From the NCBI RefSeq assembly GCF_000169455.1, contig NZ_AAYC01000001.1, positions 520,001-584,000 of the forward strand: a DNA stretch of 64,000 bases, given 5' to 3'. Shown here one piece after another: positions 27,601 through 36,560 of the stretch. A program made the position numbers and the translations under genes. The DNA comes from Roseobacter sp. SK209-2-6 (GTDB taxonomy: Bacteria; Pseudomonadota; Alphaproteobacteria; Rhodobacterales; Rhodobacteraceae). The notes beneath the pieces were generated by a model, which did not search any database, was not told the DNA's origin, and saw nothing but the letters and a program-made list of their open reading frames with translations. Numbering within the stretch: the first letter of the stretch is position 1; the number at the start of each line of letters is the position of its first letter.

Positions 27601-27646
27601 GCCCGCCGTGGGGCGGGCAGGCGCGTGACAATTGCTTGCGCAATTG
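27601..27646. terminator. Two hairpins between dnaE and the convergent basic-protein gene
   Basis: GCCCGCC (27601-27607) pairs with GGCGGGC (27612-27618), and CAATTGC (27629-27635) pairs with GCAATTG (27640-27646). Neither has a real T tract. They lie between two convergent genes and may act together as a bidirectional transcription end. Confidence 0.4.
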
Positions 27647-27669
27647 CCGTGGAAACTCTGCTATTGGAA

Positions 27670-28302
27670 TTACCCCGGCTTTGGTACCGGCATTTTGGCG
27701 ACCTCTTTGCCCAATTTGATCGCATCCTTGATTTCCTTCTTCAGCGCTTTCCATACGCTTTTCAGGAGTTGTTTTGCCCGCTTGAGAGTGTTCAACACCA
27801 CTGCAACCTCAGCAATCCAGCGAAAGATGATTTGCAGGACCCCCCGGAAGGTGTCGAGGATCATCAGGGCGCGGTTCAGTATATCCAGTTCACGCCAGAT
27901 CTCATTCACCCAGCCAAAGACCTTACGCATGGCCTGAACATATTTGCGAATGACGGTTTTGAGGGTTCGCACCAGTTTGGTCTTGTCCGCCTCTTTCTTG
28001 ATCGTGTTCAGGATGCGTTTGCCCAAGAGAAACATGGTTTTCAGCAATGCCTCTACCCGATCAAACAGATCCAAGAGTTTGGTCGCAGCTTTGACCAGCG
28101 TATCCACCGCCTTCTTGCCAACCGTGGCGACGATTTTCTTCACGACCTTGAGGATCTTTTTCAAGAAGTTGCGCAGCGGTGCCAGCAACCCGCGCACCCG
28201 TTTCCAGACGGTTTTCAGATAGTAAGTGATCCGCTTGTGCAGAGTTTCAACGTCTTTTGCGACCCGTTTGACGGGATCGTTTTTATCACCGGAGGGGGCC
28301 AT
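27670..28302 (-). CDS. Very basic, all-helical protein of unknown function
   Basis: A 210-residue product I do not recognise. It has a textbook Shine-Dalgarno AAGGAG (28311-28316) eight bases from its ATG, so it is very probably real. Lys and Arg make up roughly a quarter of the residues; there is no cysteine and very little Gly or Pro after residue 45. The sequence reads as successive amphipathic helices with basic faces (for example FLKKILKVVKKIVATVGKK near 46-64 and LLKSVWKALKKEIKDAIKLG near 180-199). There is no signal peptide and no fully hydrophobic membrane span. Such composition suits binding to membranes, polyphosphate or nucleic acid; I cannot choose among these. Confidence 0.75.
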   Translation of the reverse strand: MAPSGDKNDPVKRVAKDVETLHKRITYYLKTVWKRVRGLLAPLRNFLKKILKVVKKIVATVGKKAVDTLVKAATKLLDLFDRVEALLKTMFLLGKRILNTIKKEADKTKLVRTLKTVIRKYVQAMRKVFGWVNEIWRELDILNRALMILDTFRGVLQIIFRWIAEVAVVLNTLKRAKQLLKSVWKALKKEIKDAIKLGKEVAKMPVPKPG

Positions 28303-28464
28303 TGGGGCTGCTCCTTTTCTGGTTCAAATCAATGAAATTGCCCCTGTGGTTAGGGCGAAAAAACTATCCAAGCAGTCTGGGGCAAGGGGTGCAAGCCGAT
28401 CAAGGGGAAAAAATTCCTGCCTGTAGGTCCCTCGTTGGTACTCTGTAAGCCACCCGCTACCTCA

Positions 28465-28496
28465 TGAAAAAGCCCCGCTCAAAGAGCAGGGCTTTG
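28465..28496 (-). terminator. Terminator of the que operon
   Basis: AAAGCCCCGCTC (28469-28480) pairs with GAGCAGGGCTTT (28484-28495) with one C/A mismatch. On the reverse strand the stem is followed by more T residues. It lies 27 bases after the queF stop. Confidence 0.88.
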
Positions 28497-28522
28497 CAGA
28501 GTTTTGGCAGTAGAGAAGGGGC

Positions 28523-28987
28523 TCAGCCGCGTCCACGATAGGGCGGGACGCCCTGATCCGGGATCCAGACCCCTGCGGGCATCTCGCCGGTTTGCCAGAA
28601 GACATCGATCGGGATGCCGCCGCGCGGATACCAGTAACCGCCAATGCGCAGCCACTTGGGCTCCAGGAACTCAGCCAGACGGCGGGCGATGGAGATGGTG
28701 CAATCCTCATGGAAGGCGCCGTGATTGCGGAATGAGGTCAGGAAGAGCTTCAGCGATTTGCTTTCCACCAGCCAGTCACCCGGTACATAGTCGATAACCA
28801 GATGGGCAAAATCCGGCTGGCCGGTCATCGGGCAGAGCGAGGTGAACTCAGGCGCGGTGAAGCGCACATTATATAGCACATCGCTTTGCGGGTTCTCTAC
28901 CCGCTCCAGCTCGGCTTCTTCGGGGTTTTGGGGAACGATGGTATCGCCGCCCAACTGTTTCAGATTGCTGTAGATACTGTCGGACAT
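28523..28987 (-). CDS. queF: NADPH-dependent 7-cyano-7-deazaguanine reductase
   Basis: Reduces preQ0 nitrile to preQ1 amine, the last soluble step before tRNA insertion of the queuosine precursor. The 154-residue protein is the short, unimodular form. C52 in [10 protein letters not shown] is the nucleophile, D59 the proton donor, and VESKSLKLF (74-82) with FHED (92-95) forms the substrate pocket. It is the last gene of queC-queD-queE-queF, 27 bases after queE, and is followed by a terminator. Confidence 0.97.
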   Translation of the reverse strand: MSDSIYSNLKQLGGDTIVPQNPEEAELERVENPQSDVLYNVRFTAPEFTSLCPMTGQPDFAHLVIDYVPGDWLVESKSLKLFLTSFRNHGAFHEDCTISIARRLAEFLEPKWLRIGGYWYPRGGIPIDVFWQTGEMPAGVWIPDQGVPPYRGRG

Positions 28988-29014
28988 GACGGATCTCCTG
29001 TTGAATGCGGGGCG

Positions 29015-29722
29015 TCAGACGCCGCGTTTGTTGCCCCAGACCAGCACATGCAGCTGCGGCAAGACGCGTGGGGTATACCATTGATCAGCGGTCACTTTTT
29101 CGATCAGCCACAACAGGCGATCAGTAGCCTGATTGAGGTCAACCGGCAGCTCCGGGTCCACCTCCGGGTTGCCAGGCTGCAGGTAAAGAGGCAGATCGGG
29201 ATAGCGCGCCGAAGCCTCCTTGGCCCAGGCATAGTCGGCATCATCAAAAATGACGATCTTCATCACAACCTGTTCACAGGCCTCGGCTGCCTTGAGGCAG
29301 GCGTCAAAGGAGGACCAGTCTGTGTCCTCTCCTGACGAGGGCGGTTTCGGGCTGAGTACCAGGGTATCGAGATCTCCAAACCAGGGTTTGGCAATAGATC
29401 CTTGGGTTTCGCAGGCAAAACCATAGCCCGCCGCATGACCCAGGCGGATCAACGGGGCGAAATCCTGGATGGCCGGATTGCCGCCCGAGATCGAGACGGT
29501 CAGCGGCTTGCCGCCCGAGAGGCGGCAGACCTCGTCAAAGACTTCATCCGCGCTCATCTTGGCCCAGTCATGGCGGTTTTCACTGTCAACCGCATGCAGG
29601 CTGTCGCACCAGGAACAGCGGTAGTCGCAGCCACCGGCGCGGACAAAGACCGTAGGCTCTCCGATCAAGGCGCCTTCGCCCTGGATGGTGGGCCCGAAGA
29701 TTTCAGCGATGCGCAGGGTCAT
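29015..29722 (-). CDS. queE: 7-carboxy-7-deazaguanine synthase (radical SAM)
   Basis: Radical SAM enzyme that contracts 6-carboxytetrahydropterin to 7-carboxy-7-deazaguanine. The 235-residue protein has the cluster motif C32-x3-C36-x2-C39 ([11 protein letters not shown]) after [10 protein letters not shown], and the SAM-binding SISGGNPA segment. The start overlaps the queD stop (ATGA), so it is translationally coupled with queD. Confidence 0.96.
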   Translation of the reverse strand: MTLRIAEIFGPTIQGEGALIGEPTVFVRAGGCDYRCSWCDSLHAVDSENRHDWAKMSADEVFDEVCRLSGGKPLTVSISGGNPAIQDFAPLIRLGHAAGYGFACETQGSIAKPWFGDLDTLVLSPKPPSSGEDTDWSSFDACLKAAEACEQVVMKIVIFDDADYAWAKEASARYPDLPLYLQPGNPEVDPELPVDLNQATDRLLWLIEKVTADQWYTPRVLPQLHVLVWGNKRGV

Positions 29723-30084
29723 GGGCGGACCTCCGGGCGGTATTCGGCCCAGGTCTTGGGGGTCTCAGAGACCTTGACCGCTGTGACTTCGGGCCAGCGG
29801 GCATGGCTCCAGTCATAAAAATGCTTTGCCATGTTTTCCGCCGTCGAAGGCCCCTCAAGCACATCGTTCAGATGCCGGTGGTCGAAGGTGCCGTCGATAT
29901 AGTCCTTCAGCGGCTTCAGCTCATGATAGTCGCGCACAAAGCCATCCGTGTTCAGCTCTCTGGCGGCGAGTTCGATCATCACGATGTAGTTGTGCCCATG
30001 CATCCGCGCGCATTGGTGATCTGCGGGCAGATGGGTCAGCTGATGCGAGGCGGAGAAATGAAACTCCTTGGTAATCCGGAACAT
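29719..30084 (-). CDS. queD: 6-carboxy-5,6,7,8-tetrahydropterin synthase
   Basis: Converts 7,8-dihydroneopterin triphosphate to 6-carboxytetrahydropterin. The 121-residue protein has zinc ligands H14 (FSASHQL), H29 and H31 (MHGHNY) and the catalytic C25 just before them. Its start overlaps the queC stop (ATGA), and its own stop overlaps the queE start, so three genes in a row are coupled. Confidence 0.96.
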   Translation of the reverse strand: MFRITKEFHFSASHQLTHLPADHQCARMHGHNYIVMIELAARELNTDGFVRDYHELKPLKDYIDGTFDHRHLNDVLEGPSTAENMAKHFYDWSHARWPEVTAVKVSETPKTWAEYRPEVRP

Positions 30085-30785
30085 CAGGCGCCATCCTTGC
30101 CGGCCACGGCGGCTTTCCAGAAATCTGGGTCCTCATAGGTGGTCGGGTCTTCGACGCCCGCCAGATGGAAGGCCTCGCGCCGCTCGACGCAGGTGCCGCA
30201 ACGGCCGCATTGATGCTCGCCGCCTTTGTAGCAGGACCAGGTCTCGGCAAAGGGGGTGTTGTGCTTGGCGCCCGCCGTCACGATGTCCGCCTTGGAGCGA
30301 TGCACGAAGGGCGTATAGAGCTGCACATCGGCATAGCCATCCAGGGCTGCGCGCTGCATGGCATCAAAGGCCTCGGTGAACTCCGGCCGGCAATCGGGGT
30401 AGATAAAGTGATCACCGCCATGCACGGCGGTGGCTACGGCCTCATCCCCATTGGCGGCTGCAATGCCGTAGGCAATAGTCAGCATGATGGCATTGCGGTT
30501 CGGGACCACGGTGACCTTCATGCTTTCTTCTTCGTAGTGCCCGTCCGGCACATCGATATCATCAGTGAGGGCTGAACCCGTCAGCGAAGCCCCGATGGAG
30601 CGCATATCGATGATGTCATGGGGCACGCCCAGCCGTTCAGCGGCGGCGGCGGCATAGTCGAGCTCTTTGCGATGCCGCTGGCCATAGTCGAAAGAGACAA
30701 GACGGGTCAGCTGATGTTCTTCAGCGACCATATGGGCAAGCGAAACAGAATCCAGCCCGCCTGAGCAGATAACGATAGTCTTCAT
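30084..30785 (-). CDS. queC: 7-cyano-7-deazaguanine synthase
   Basis: ATP-dependent enzyme that turns 7-carboxy-7-deazaguanine into preQ0. The 233-residue protein has the PP-loop SGGLDS (8-13) and a C-terminal zinc site in the CYKGGEHQCGRCGTCVERR segment, with four Cys. It is the first gene of the que operon. The 5' leader contains a possible hairpin (AGGCTGC/GCAGCCT) but no preQ1 riboswitch that I can recognise. Confidence 0.97.
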   Translation of the reverse strand: MKTIVICSGGLDSVSLAHMVAEEHQLTRLVSFDYGQRHRKELDYAAAAAERLGVPHDIIDMRSIGASLTGSALTDDIDVPDGHYEEESMKVTVVPNRNAIMLTIAYGIAAANGDEAVATAVHGGDHFIYPDCRPEFTEAFDAMQRAALDGYADVQLYTPFVHRSKADIVTAGAKHNTPFAETWSCYKGGEHQCGRCGTCVERREAFHLAGVEDPTTYEDPDFWKAAVAGKDGA

Positions 30786-30958
30786 GGTATAACCCTTGTT
30801 TTGATGACCGGGTAGGCTGCGACCGGTTGGGCGCGTCTAGCAGCCTGATGTGATCATCGCAAGGGGTTTGGCCGTATTACGACCAGAGGGCGAGCCGGGG
30901 AATTGGCGGCAGAGCTGCGCTCACAACAGAGTGCAGGGGTAGGTTTACCCAGGTGGCT

Positions 30959-31153
30959 CTAGTAATGCGGTGGGCGCTCATCCGAATAGACATGACCACC
31001 GCCCCCGGCCTGGTCACGCTCTGCCTCGCGCTGAACCAGTTTCTGCACCCAGGTGGCCAGGCTGGTGATCTCCTTTTGCTGCTCGGCGACCACATCGCTC
31101 AGCTCATCCACGGTTTTGGTCAGATGGGCGATCTTTTCTTCCAGCTCTAGCAT
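30959..31153 (-). CDS. slyX: SlyX family protein
   Basis: A 64-residue protein with an N-terminal coiled coil (about residues 1-45, heptad pattern in KIAHLTKTVDELSDVVAEQQKEI) and the conserved C-terminal RPPHY. Its function is unknown; the name derives from the slyD neighbourhood in enterobacteria. I chose ATG 31153 because the longer frame upstream lacks family similarity. It lies 173 bases upstream of queC on the same strand and may or may not be cotranscribed with it. Confidence 0.88.
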   Translation of the reverse strand: MLELEEKIAHLTKTVDELSDVVAEQQKEITSLATWVQKLVQREAERDQAGGGGHVYSDERPPHY

Positions 31154-31294
31154 CACATTCTCCTTGGGCTGCGCAACGTCATAAGCCCGGAAGCCTTGCC
31201 CGTCCATGGGCCTGCGCGTCAGTGTTGGGAAAACGGGCGTTCTTGGGCGTTCCATGCCCCGGCCCAGGCACAACCACCACTGAGGAGGGAAGCA

Positions 31295-32134
31295 ATGGGC
31301 GATTTGATCGAGAAGGGACAGTCAGACGATACGCTTGTGCGGCAGGAGACGGCGGATGGGGTGACCACCATCACCATCTGCCGCCCCGCCAGGCGCAATG
31401 CGGTGGATCCTGTCACGGCCAAGGCGCTTTATGCGGCTTTCCTGTGTTTTGAAGCAAACAAAGAGGCCCAAGCGGCGGTCCTGACCGGGGAAGGGGGCTT
31501 TTTCTGCTCGGGGTTTGATCTGAAGTCGGCGGGCTCCGGCGCCTCGGATGAGTGGCTTGCCGGGCTTGAGATTGAAGCGGATTGGCGCGACCCGGTAACG
31601 GATCCACGTCCGGGTCCAATGGGGCCGACGCGCCTGATGCTGTCAAAGCCAGTTATCGCAGCCATTGAAGGACCGGCAGTGGCGGGCGGCATGGAGCTTG
31701 CCGCCTGGTGCGACATGCGCGTGATGGCCGAAGATGCACTGGCCGGTGTCTATTGCCGCCGCTGGGGCGTGCCTCTGATCGATGGCGGAACCGTGCGTTT
31801 GCCGCAGATCCTGGGGCAGGGCCGTGCCAATGATCTGATCCTGACCGGGCGTAGCCTGCCTGCAGAGGAGGCCTATCGGATCGGCTTTGCCGACCGTTTA
31901 TGCCCTTCGGGAGAGGCGCTGGAAATGGCCCAGGCCATTGCGCATGAGTTGACGCGCTTCCCGCAGGGGTGCCTGCGGGCAGATCACCTCTCGGCACGTA
32001 TGCCATCCATGGAGCTCTCCGCAGCGCTGAGACGGGAATGGAGATCTGCCAAGACTTTTATCGCAGAGGGGCGTGCCGGGGCGAAACGTTTTGCGGATGG
32101 ATTGGGTCGCTCGGGCGATTTCAGCCGCATCTGA
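31295..32134 (+). CDS. Enoyl-CoA hydratase/isomerase family protein (crotonase fold)
   Basis: A 279-residue crotonase-superfamily protein. GGFFCSGFDLKS (68-79) and IEGPAVAGGMELAAWCDMRV (124-143) form the acyl-CoA oxyanion site. E134 corresponds to the first catalytic Glu of enoyl-CoA hydratase. The position of the second Glu aligns with C154 in GVYCRRWGVPL, so this is unlikely to be a classical hydratase and may be an isomerase, hydrolase or lyase. The start at 31295 has GAGGAGGGA at 31282-31290; an upstream in-frame extension is not supported. It stands alone between slyX and hisS. Confidence 0.88.
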   Translation: MGDLIEKGQSDDTLVRQETADGVTTITICRPARRNAVDPVTAKALYAAFLCFEANKEAQAAVLTGEGGFFCSGFDLKSAGSGASDEWLAGLEIEADWRDPVTDPRPGPMGPTRLMLSKPVIAAIEGPAVAGGMELAAWCDMRVMAEDALAGVYCRRWGVPLIDGGTVRLPQILGQGRANDLILTGRSLPAEEAYRIGFADRLCPSGEALEMAQAIAHELTRFPQGCLRADHLSARMPSMELSAALRREWRSAKTFIAEGRAGAKRFADGLGRSGDFSRI

Positions 32135-32314
32135 TATCCCATTCACCTATCCTTCGCCCTATCATTCTCCTGTCATGATTACGGATTAGGCAGCGCCGCA
32201 TCCGGGTAGGCCCCGGGTGCCGCCAGCTCTTCTGTCGCCTTGCTCATGAGGGCGGCTTGGGCTAGACCGCGCGGCGAGTGAATGACCAAAACCCACCCGT
32301 GAGGAGGCCTTTTG

Positions 32315-33826
32315 ATGGCCAAGATCAAGAAACAGCCCCGTCCAAAGGCGATAACGCCCAAAGGATTTCGTGACTATTTCGGCGAAGAGGTGACCCAGCG
32401 TTCCGAAATGCTGCGCACCATCGCGGGTGTTTATCATCATTACGGGTTCGAGGCGCTGGAAAGCTCTGCGGTGGAAACCGTTGAGGCGCTGGGCAAGTTC
32501 CTGCCCGATGTCGATCGCCCCAATGCAGGCGTCTTTGCCTGGCAGGAAGCGGATGAGCACGACCCCGAAGGCAAGCCGGGTGACTGGATGGCGCTGCGCT
32601 ATGACCTGACGGCCCCTCTGGCGCGGGTCTATGCCCAGCACCGCAACGAGCTGCCCAGCCCCTATCGGCGCTATGCCATGGGGCCGGTCTGGCGCAACGA
32701 AAAGCCGGGGCCGGGCCGGTTCCGCCAGTTCTACCAGTGTGATGCTGATACCGTCGGCACGGCTTCAATGGCAGCGGATGCGGAGATCTGCATGATGCTC
32801 AGCGACACGCTGGAGCGCGTCGGCATTCCGCGCGGCGATTATCTGGTGCGGGTCAATAACCGCAAGGTTCTGAACGGCATTCTCGAAGCCATGGGCCTGG
32901 CCGAAGATGACCCCAAGCGCGATGACGTTCTGCGCACCATCGATAAGTTCGACAAGGTCGGCGAAGCGGGCGTGCGCGAGCTGCTCACCAAGGGCCGACT
33001 GGATGCATCCGGCGCCTATATCGATGGCGTCGGCCTGGGCGATGCGCAGGCAGATCCGGTTCTCGCTTTCTTGACCTCGCGGGCAGATGATGTTGCGGGC
33101 ACCATGCAGAACCTGCGCGCCGCTGTCGGCGACAGCAAGACCGGCCTCGAAGGCATCGGCGAGCTGGAGCAGATCGGTGAATTGCTTGCCGCAGGCGGCT
33201 ACGGTCAGGACCAGATCCTGATCGACCCCTCCATCGTGCGCGGACTTGGCTATTACACCGGCCCGGTGTTCGAGGCCGAGCTGACCTTTGAGATCTTTGA
33301 CGAAAAGGGCCGCAAACGTCAGTTCGGGTCGGTTGCTGGCGGCGGTCGCTATGACGGTCTGGTCAAGCGTTTCACCGGTCAGGAAGTTCCGGCTGTTGGC
33401 CTGTCGATTGGTGTGGACCGTCTGCTGGCCGCCCTGCGCGAGAAGGGTCGTCTCGATGCGACCCCAAAGGGCCCCGTTGTGGTGACGGTCATGGACCGGG
33501 CGCGTATGGCGGACTACCAGAGCATGGTAGCAGAGCTTCGCAATGCAGGCATCCGGGCGGAGGTTTACCTCGGCAATCCAAAGAATTTCGGCAATCAGCT
33601 GAAATACGCAGATAAACGGAACTCTCCGATTGCGGTAATCGAGGGGGGCGACGAGAAAGAGAAGGGCGTCATCCAGATCAAGGATCTGATCCTGGGCGCC
33701 AAGATCGCCGAGAGCGCAACACTGGAAGAATGGAAAGAACGCCCTAGCCAGTTTGAAGTGCCCCGTGGTGACCTGATCGCCAAAGTGCGTGAGATCCTTG
33801 CCAGCCAGGACGAACCCGATGAGTGA
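32315..33826 (+). CDS. hisS: Histidyl-tRNA synthetase
   Basis: Charges tRNA-His. A class II synthetase of 503 residues with the alphaproteobacterial insertion. Motif 2 lies around [22 protein letters not shown], the histidine-binding loop is [11 protein letters not shown], and motif 3 is [12 protein letters not shown] to GLSIGVDR. The preceding TTG (32312) is in frame, but ATG 32315 has GAGGAG at 32301-32306. Its end overlaps hisZ by eight bases, linking charging and histidine synthesis genes in one operon. Confidence 0.97.
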   Translation: MAKIKKQPRPKAITPKGFRDYFGEEVTQRSEMLRTIAGVYHHYGFEALESSAVETVEALGKFLPDVDRPNAGVFAWQEADEHDPEGKPGDWMALRYDLTAPLARVYAQHRNELPSPYRRYAMGPVWRNEKPGPGRFRQFYQCDADTVGTASMAADAEICMMLSDTLERVGIPRGDYLVRVNNRKVLNGILEAMGLAEDDPKRDDVLRTIDKFDKVGEAGVRELLTKGRLDASGAYIDGVGLGDAQADPVLAFLTSRADDVAGTMQNLRAAVGDSKTGLEGIGELEQIGELLAAGGYGQDQILIDPSIVRGLGYYTGPVFEAELTFEIFDEKGRKRQFGSVAGGGRYDGLVKRFTGQEVPAVGLSIGVDRLLAALREKGRLDATPKGPVVVTVMDRARMADYQSMVAELRNAGIRAEVYLGNPKNFGNQLKYADKRNSPIAVIEGGDEKEKGVIQIKDLILGAKIAESATLEEWKERPSQFEVPRGDLIAKVREILASQDEPDE

Positions 33827-34907
33827 CCGCTCCATGACCCTGGCCCGGGCCACCCGGATCCGGATGAACTTTGAAGCCGCAGGCGCCCAGGTGGTGGATC
33901 CGCCCTACCTGCAGCCTGCGGGCACCCTGCTGGACCTCTATGGTGAGGATATCCGCGCGCGCGCCTATGTGACCTCTGATGCGGTACGGGGTGAGCAGAT
34001 GCTGCGCCCGGATTTCACCGTGCCCGTGGTTGAGATGCATATGCGCCACGGTGCCGAGCCCGCCCGTTATACCTATGCAGGCGAAGTTTTTCGTCGACAA
34101 GAACAGGACCCGGAGCGTGCCAGCGAGTATTTGCAGGTGGGTTATGAGGTTTTTGACCGCAGCGATTCCGCGGGTGCGGATGCAGAGGTTTTTGCGCTCT
34201 TTGCGCTGCAGCTAAGGGGCTTGCCACTGCGGGCTGCAACAGGGGATATCGGGATCCTCATGGCTGCGGTTCAGGGGCTGGAGACAACTGAAGTGCGCAA
34301 AGCGGCCCTGATGCGCCACATCTGGCGCCCGCGCCGGTTTCGCGCCCTGCTGGATCGATTTGCCGGACGTACTCCACCACCAGAAAGCCGTCGCAAGCTG
34401 TTGGAAACCGAAGGAACTCTGACAGGATCCGCTGTTGAGGTCGGCAAACGCCGTGCCCATGAGATCCAAGCCCGCGTGGATCTTCTGCGTGAGGATGCCA
34501 AGGCGCCTCCAATTGCCGAGCATGAGCTTTTGGCGCTGGAAGCCTTGATGATGGTGCGCGAAACCCTGCCTTTTGCCACGGAGCAGCTGCGCGATATCGC
34601 GGTGGATCTGCCACAGATCAACCCCGCGCTGGATCGGCTCGACGCCCGCGCGGCAGCGCTGAAAGCTCGTGGTATCGACATCGATAACCTCGATTTTGAG
34701 GCCTCTTACGGGCGCACCTCGATGGAATATTACGATGGCTTTGTCTTTGGCTTCTATGCTGAAGCGCGCCCGGACCTGCCGCCGATTGCCAGTGGTGGCC
34801 GCTATGACGCCCTGACCCGTCAATTGGGGCAGGGAGCTGAAATCCCTGCGGTCGGAGGTGTGTTGCGTCCGGATCTAATGCTGGAACTCGAGGAGGGCCA
34901 GTCATGA
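33819..34907 (+). CDS. hisZ: ATP phosphoribosyltransferase regulatory subunit
   Basis: A catalytically dead HisRS paralogue of 362 residues that partners the short form of HisG in the first step of histidine synthesis. HisRS-like motifs are [19 protein letters not shown] and [12 protein letters not shown], but the charging loops and anticodon domain are missing. It overlaps hisS at its start and hisG at its end (ATGA at 34904-34907). Confidence 0.95.
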   Translation: MSDRSMTLARATRIRMNFEAAGAQVVDPPYLQPAGTLLDLYGEDIRARAYVTSDAVRGEQMLRPDFTVPVVEMHMRHGAEPARYTYAGEVFRRQEQDPERASEYLQVGYEVFDRSDSAGADAEVFALFALQLRGLPLRAATGDIGILMAAVQGLETTEVRKAALMRHIWRPRRFRALLDRFAGRTPPPESRRKLLETEGTLTGSAVEVGKRRAHEIQARVDLLREDAKAPPIAEHELLALEALMMVRETLPFATEQLRDIAVDLPQINPALDRLDARAAALKARGIDIDNLDFEASYGRTSMEYYDGFVFGFYAEARPDLPPIASGGRYDALTRQLGQGAEIPAVGGVLRPDLMLELEEGQS

Positions 34908-35596
34908 GCCTCAAACTTGGGGTGCCCTCCAAAGGGCGCTTGATGGAAAAGACCTTTGACTGGTTCGCCAAACGCGGTGTGACCCTGTCACGCACCGGCT
35001 CGGATCGGGAATATGCCGGTGCCATCGAGGGCGTCGAGGGCATGGAGCTGGTGCTGCTCTCTGCCGGTGAAGTGCCGCGTGAACTGGCTGCTGGGCGGAT
35101 CCATCTGGGGGTGACCGGCACAGATCTGATCCAGGAGAAGTTGCCGCTTTGGGAGCAGCAGCTGGAAGAGTTGCGCCCCTTGGGCTTTGGTCATGCGGAT
35201 CTTATTTTGGCTGTGCCGCAGTGCTGGGTCGATGTGGATTTGCTGGATGATCTCGATGCGGTGGCCGCCTCTTTCCGGCAGGGCCATGGGCACCGTCTGC
35301 GCATTGCGACCAAATACCACCGGTTGGTGCGGGAGTTCCTGACCAATGCCGGAGTTGCGGATTATCAGCTGGTGGACAGCCAGGGAGCGACGGAGGGCAC
35401 GGTTAAGAATGAAACCGCCGAAATCGTCGCCGATATAACCTCAACCGGGGAGACGCTACGCGCCAATCACCTAAAGCTGTTGAGTGACGGCTTGGTGCTG
35501 AGATCCCAGGCCACCCTCTGGCGTAGTCGCGTCGCAAAATACAGTGACGCAGAGAAAGCGGCTCTGAAGCAGCTCCTCGATCTCCTGGGAAGCTGA
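34904..35596 (+). CDS. hisG: ATP phosphoribosyltransferase, short form
   Basis: Condenses ATP and PRPP, committing flux to histidine. The 230-residue length and the presence of hisZ identify the short, HisZ-dependent form. Key segments are LGVPSKGRLME (N-terminus), GVTGTDLIQE and the PRPP loop DSQGATEGTVKNE near residue 155. It is the third gene of hisS-hisZ-hisG, all with overlapping ends. Confidence 0.97.
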   Translation: MSLKLGVPSKGRLMEKTFDWFAKRGVTLSRTGSDREYAGAIEGVEGMELVLLSAGEVPRELAAGRIHLGVTGTDLIQEKLPLWEQQLEELRPLGFGHADLILAVPQCWVDVDLLDDLDAVAASFRQGHGHRLRIATKYHRLVREFLTNAGVADYQLVDSQGATEGTVKNETAEIVADITSTGETLRANHLKLLSDGLVLRSQATLWRSRVAKYSDAEKAALKQLLDLLGS

Positions 35597-35598
35597 GC

Positions 35599-35618
35599 GC
35601 CCGCGCGTCAGCGCGGGC
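35599..35618 (+). terminator. GC-rich hairpin after hisG
   Basis: GCCCGCGC (35599-35606) pairs with GCGCGGGC (35611-35618) around GTCA, three bases after the hisG stop. It lacks a T tract, so it may protect the 3' end or assist Rho rather than terminate alone. Confidence 0.5.
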
Positions 35619-35764
35619 CCGGCCCAACCCTGGCTGAGCATCTATGATGCTCCGTGAAGGGGCGGGAGAGCTTCCGCTATCATTCAAATGCACCCAGAGA
35701 GACACGTGACGGGGAGGCTCCCGCCCGTCGTCGACCCCTTTGGGTTGCTCCTCCCGTTGGGCCG

Positions 35765-35787
35765 AGCGCCGGACAAAGTCCGGCGCT
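35765..35787. repeat. Perfect 10-bp hairpin between hisG and the DUF1489 gene
   Basis: AGCGCCGGAC (35765-35774) and GTCCGGCGCT (35778-35787) form a perfect stem around AAA. It is in the gap between convergent genes, next to a GGCTCCCGCCCGTC stretch that resembles the repeats near 42.7 kb. It may be an extragenic palindrome or a bidirectional transcription end. Confidence 0.5.
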
Positions 35788-35809
35788 GATGCGCCGAAAG
35801 TGATGATGG

Positions 35810-36331
35810 CTAGAGGACGCCAATGTCCGCTAACGCTTGGGAAAGCTCCTCTGGCAAAGCATCCTCTTGTTCGCGACCTGGCGTCAGATCCGGGGGGCTA
35901 TCTTCCGGTTTGAGGTAGCGCCAGCCTTGAAAGGGGCGTTTGGGGGCGGTAGTCGTGCGGTGAATTTCCGGATCCAAAATGATGGCACAACGGCGAATGC
36001 CATCCTCGCCTATGACTTCGTCGAGTCTCAACACTCTTTGACGGCATTGGATCAACCCTTTGATGACCCAGAAGATCGAACCGCCCTGCAGGATTTCATC
36101 TTCTCGCTTTGGCCACATGCGCGTCACATGCCGCGGCAATGCTTCAGGCAGTTCCGCGCGCCGCATCTCTTGCCAGGCTATCAGCCCTTCGACGCTCTCT
36201 GTTCCAACCGAGAGCTTCACCAAATTGGTATATTTCTGCACAGTTCCCCCAAGAGTGTCGTCTAGAACCGCACCACCATATCGCAGTTTGAGCTGCAAAG
36301 TCAGCATGGCTTTGGGGTTCGGGAGGTTCAA
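35810..36331 (-). CDS. DUF1489 family protein
   Basis: Alphaproteobacterial conserved protein of unknown function, up to 173 residues. The DUF1489 core is clear: LVKLSVGTESVEGL, RHVTRMWPKR, GGSIFWVIKGLIQCRQ and RPFQGWRYLKPEDSPPDL. Family members usually begin just before the LVKL segment, so the true start may be a GTG or TTG near residue 30-36. The annotated ATG 36331 and the alternative ATG 36307 both lack a clear Shine-Dalgarno sequence. It is convergent with hisG and divergent from nrdJ. Confidence 0.88.
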   Translation of the reverse strand: MNLPNPKAMLTLQLKLRYGGAVLDDTLGGTVQKYTNLVKLSVGTESVEGLIAWQEMRRAELPEALPRHVTRMWPKREDEILQGGSIFWVIKGLIQCRQRVLRLDEVIGEDGIRRCAIILDPEIHRTTTAPKRPFQGWRYLKPEDSPPDLTPGREQEDALPEELSQALADIGVL

Positions 36332-36431
36332 ATCTCACTAAGGCAATCACGTTTCATGGAGGAAACACCGGTGTGGTTGGGTGCAACTAGACCGTCGTAG
36401 CTTATCAAAGGGATCTGAGACCGGTTTTGCC

Positions 36432-36508
36432 CACAAGATATCCACAGAGTCGCCCCCTGTGCAGTGTCCATATAGTGGCAGGTGGGGTTTTTCCAGCAAT
36501 ATCTTGTG
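36432..36508 (+). promoter_or_regulatory. Paired inverted half-sites upstream of nrdJ, NrdR-box candidates
   Basis: CACAAGATAT (36432-36441) and ATATCTTGTG (36499-36508) are exact 10-bp inverted copies about 67 bases apart, upstream of nrdJ. They resemble the AT-centred NrdR box family that controls ribonucleotide reductase genes, but the spacing is wider than the common NrdR pair spacing and neither site is a full palindrome. The assignment is inference. Confidence 0.4.
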
Positions 36509-36521
36509 CCTTGCTGGTAAT

Positions 36522-36560
36522 AATTTCTCAAGGATTCGCGATTTTACGCGTTGAGAAATT
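36522..36560 (+). promoter_or_regulatory. Strong dyad in the nrdJ leader
   Basis: AATTTCTCAA (36522-36531) and TTGAGAAATT (36551-36560) pair perfectly over 10 bp. Two CGCG tetramers lie inside. The region 36527-36539 (CTCAAGGATTCGC) is nearly the same as the real ribosome-binding region at 36606-36619 (CTCAAAGGATTCGC), so the leader holds a decoy copy of the ribosome-binding site within a hairpin. Confidence 0.5.

Noticed and set aside
30786-30870. preQ1 riboswitch in the queC leader
   Set aside because: The segment has a hairpin but neither the short type I pseudoknot sequence nor other known preQ1 patterns.
36438-36446. DnaA-box-like ATATCCACA
   Set aside because: A single near-match with no cluster of boxes and no origin genes; it overlaps the inverted half-site, which explains it better.
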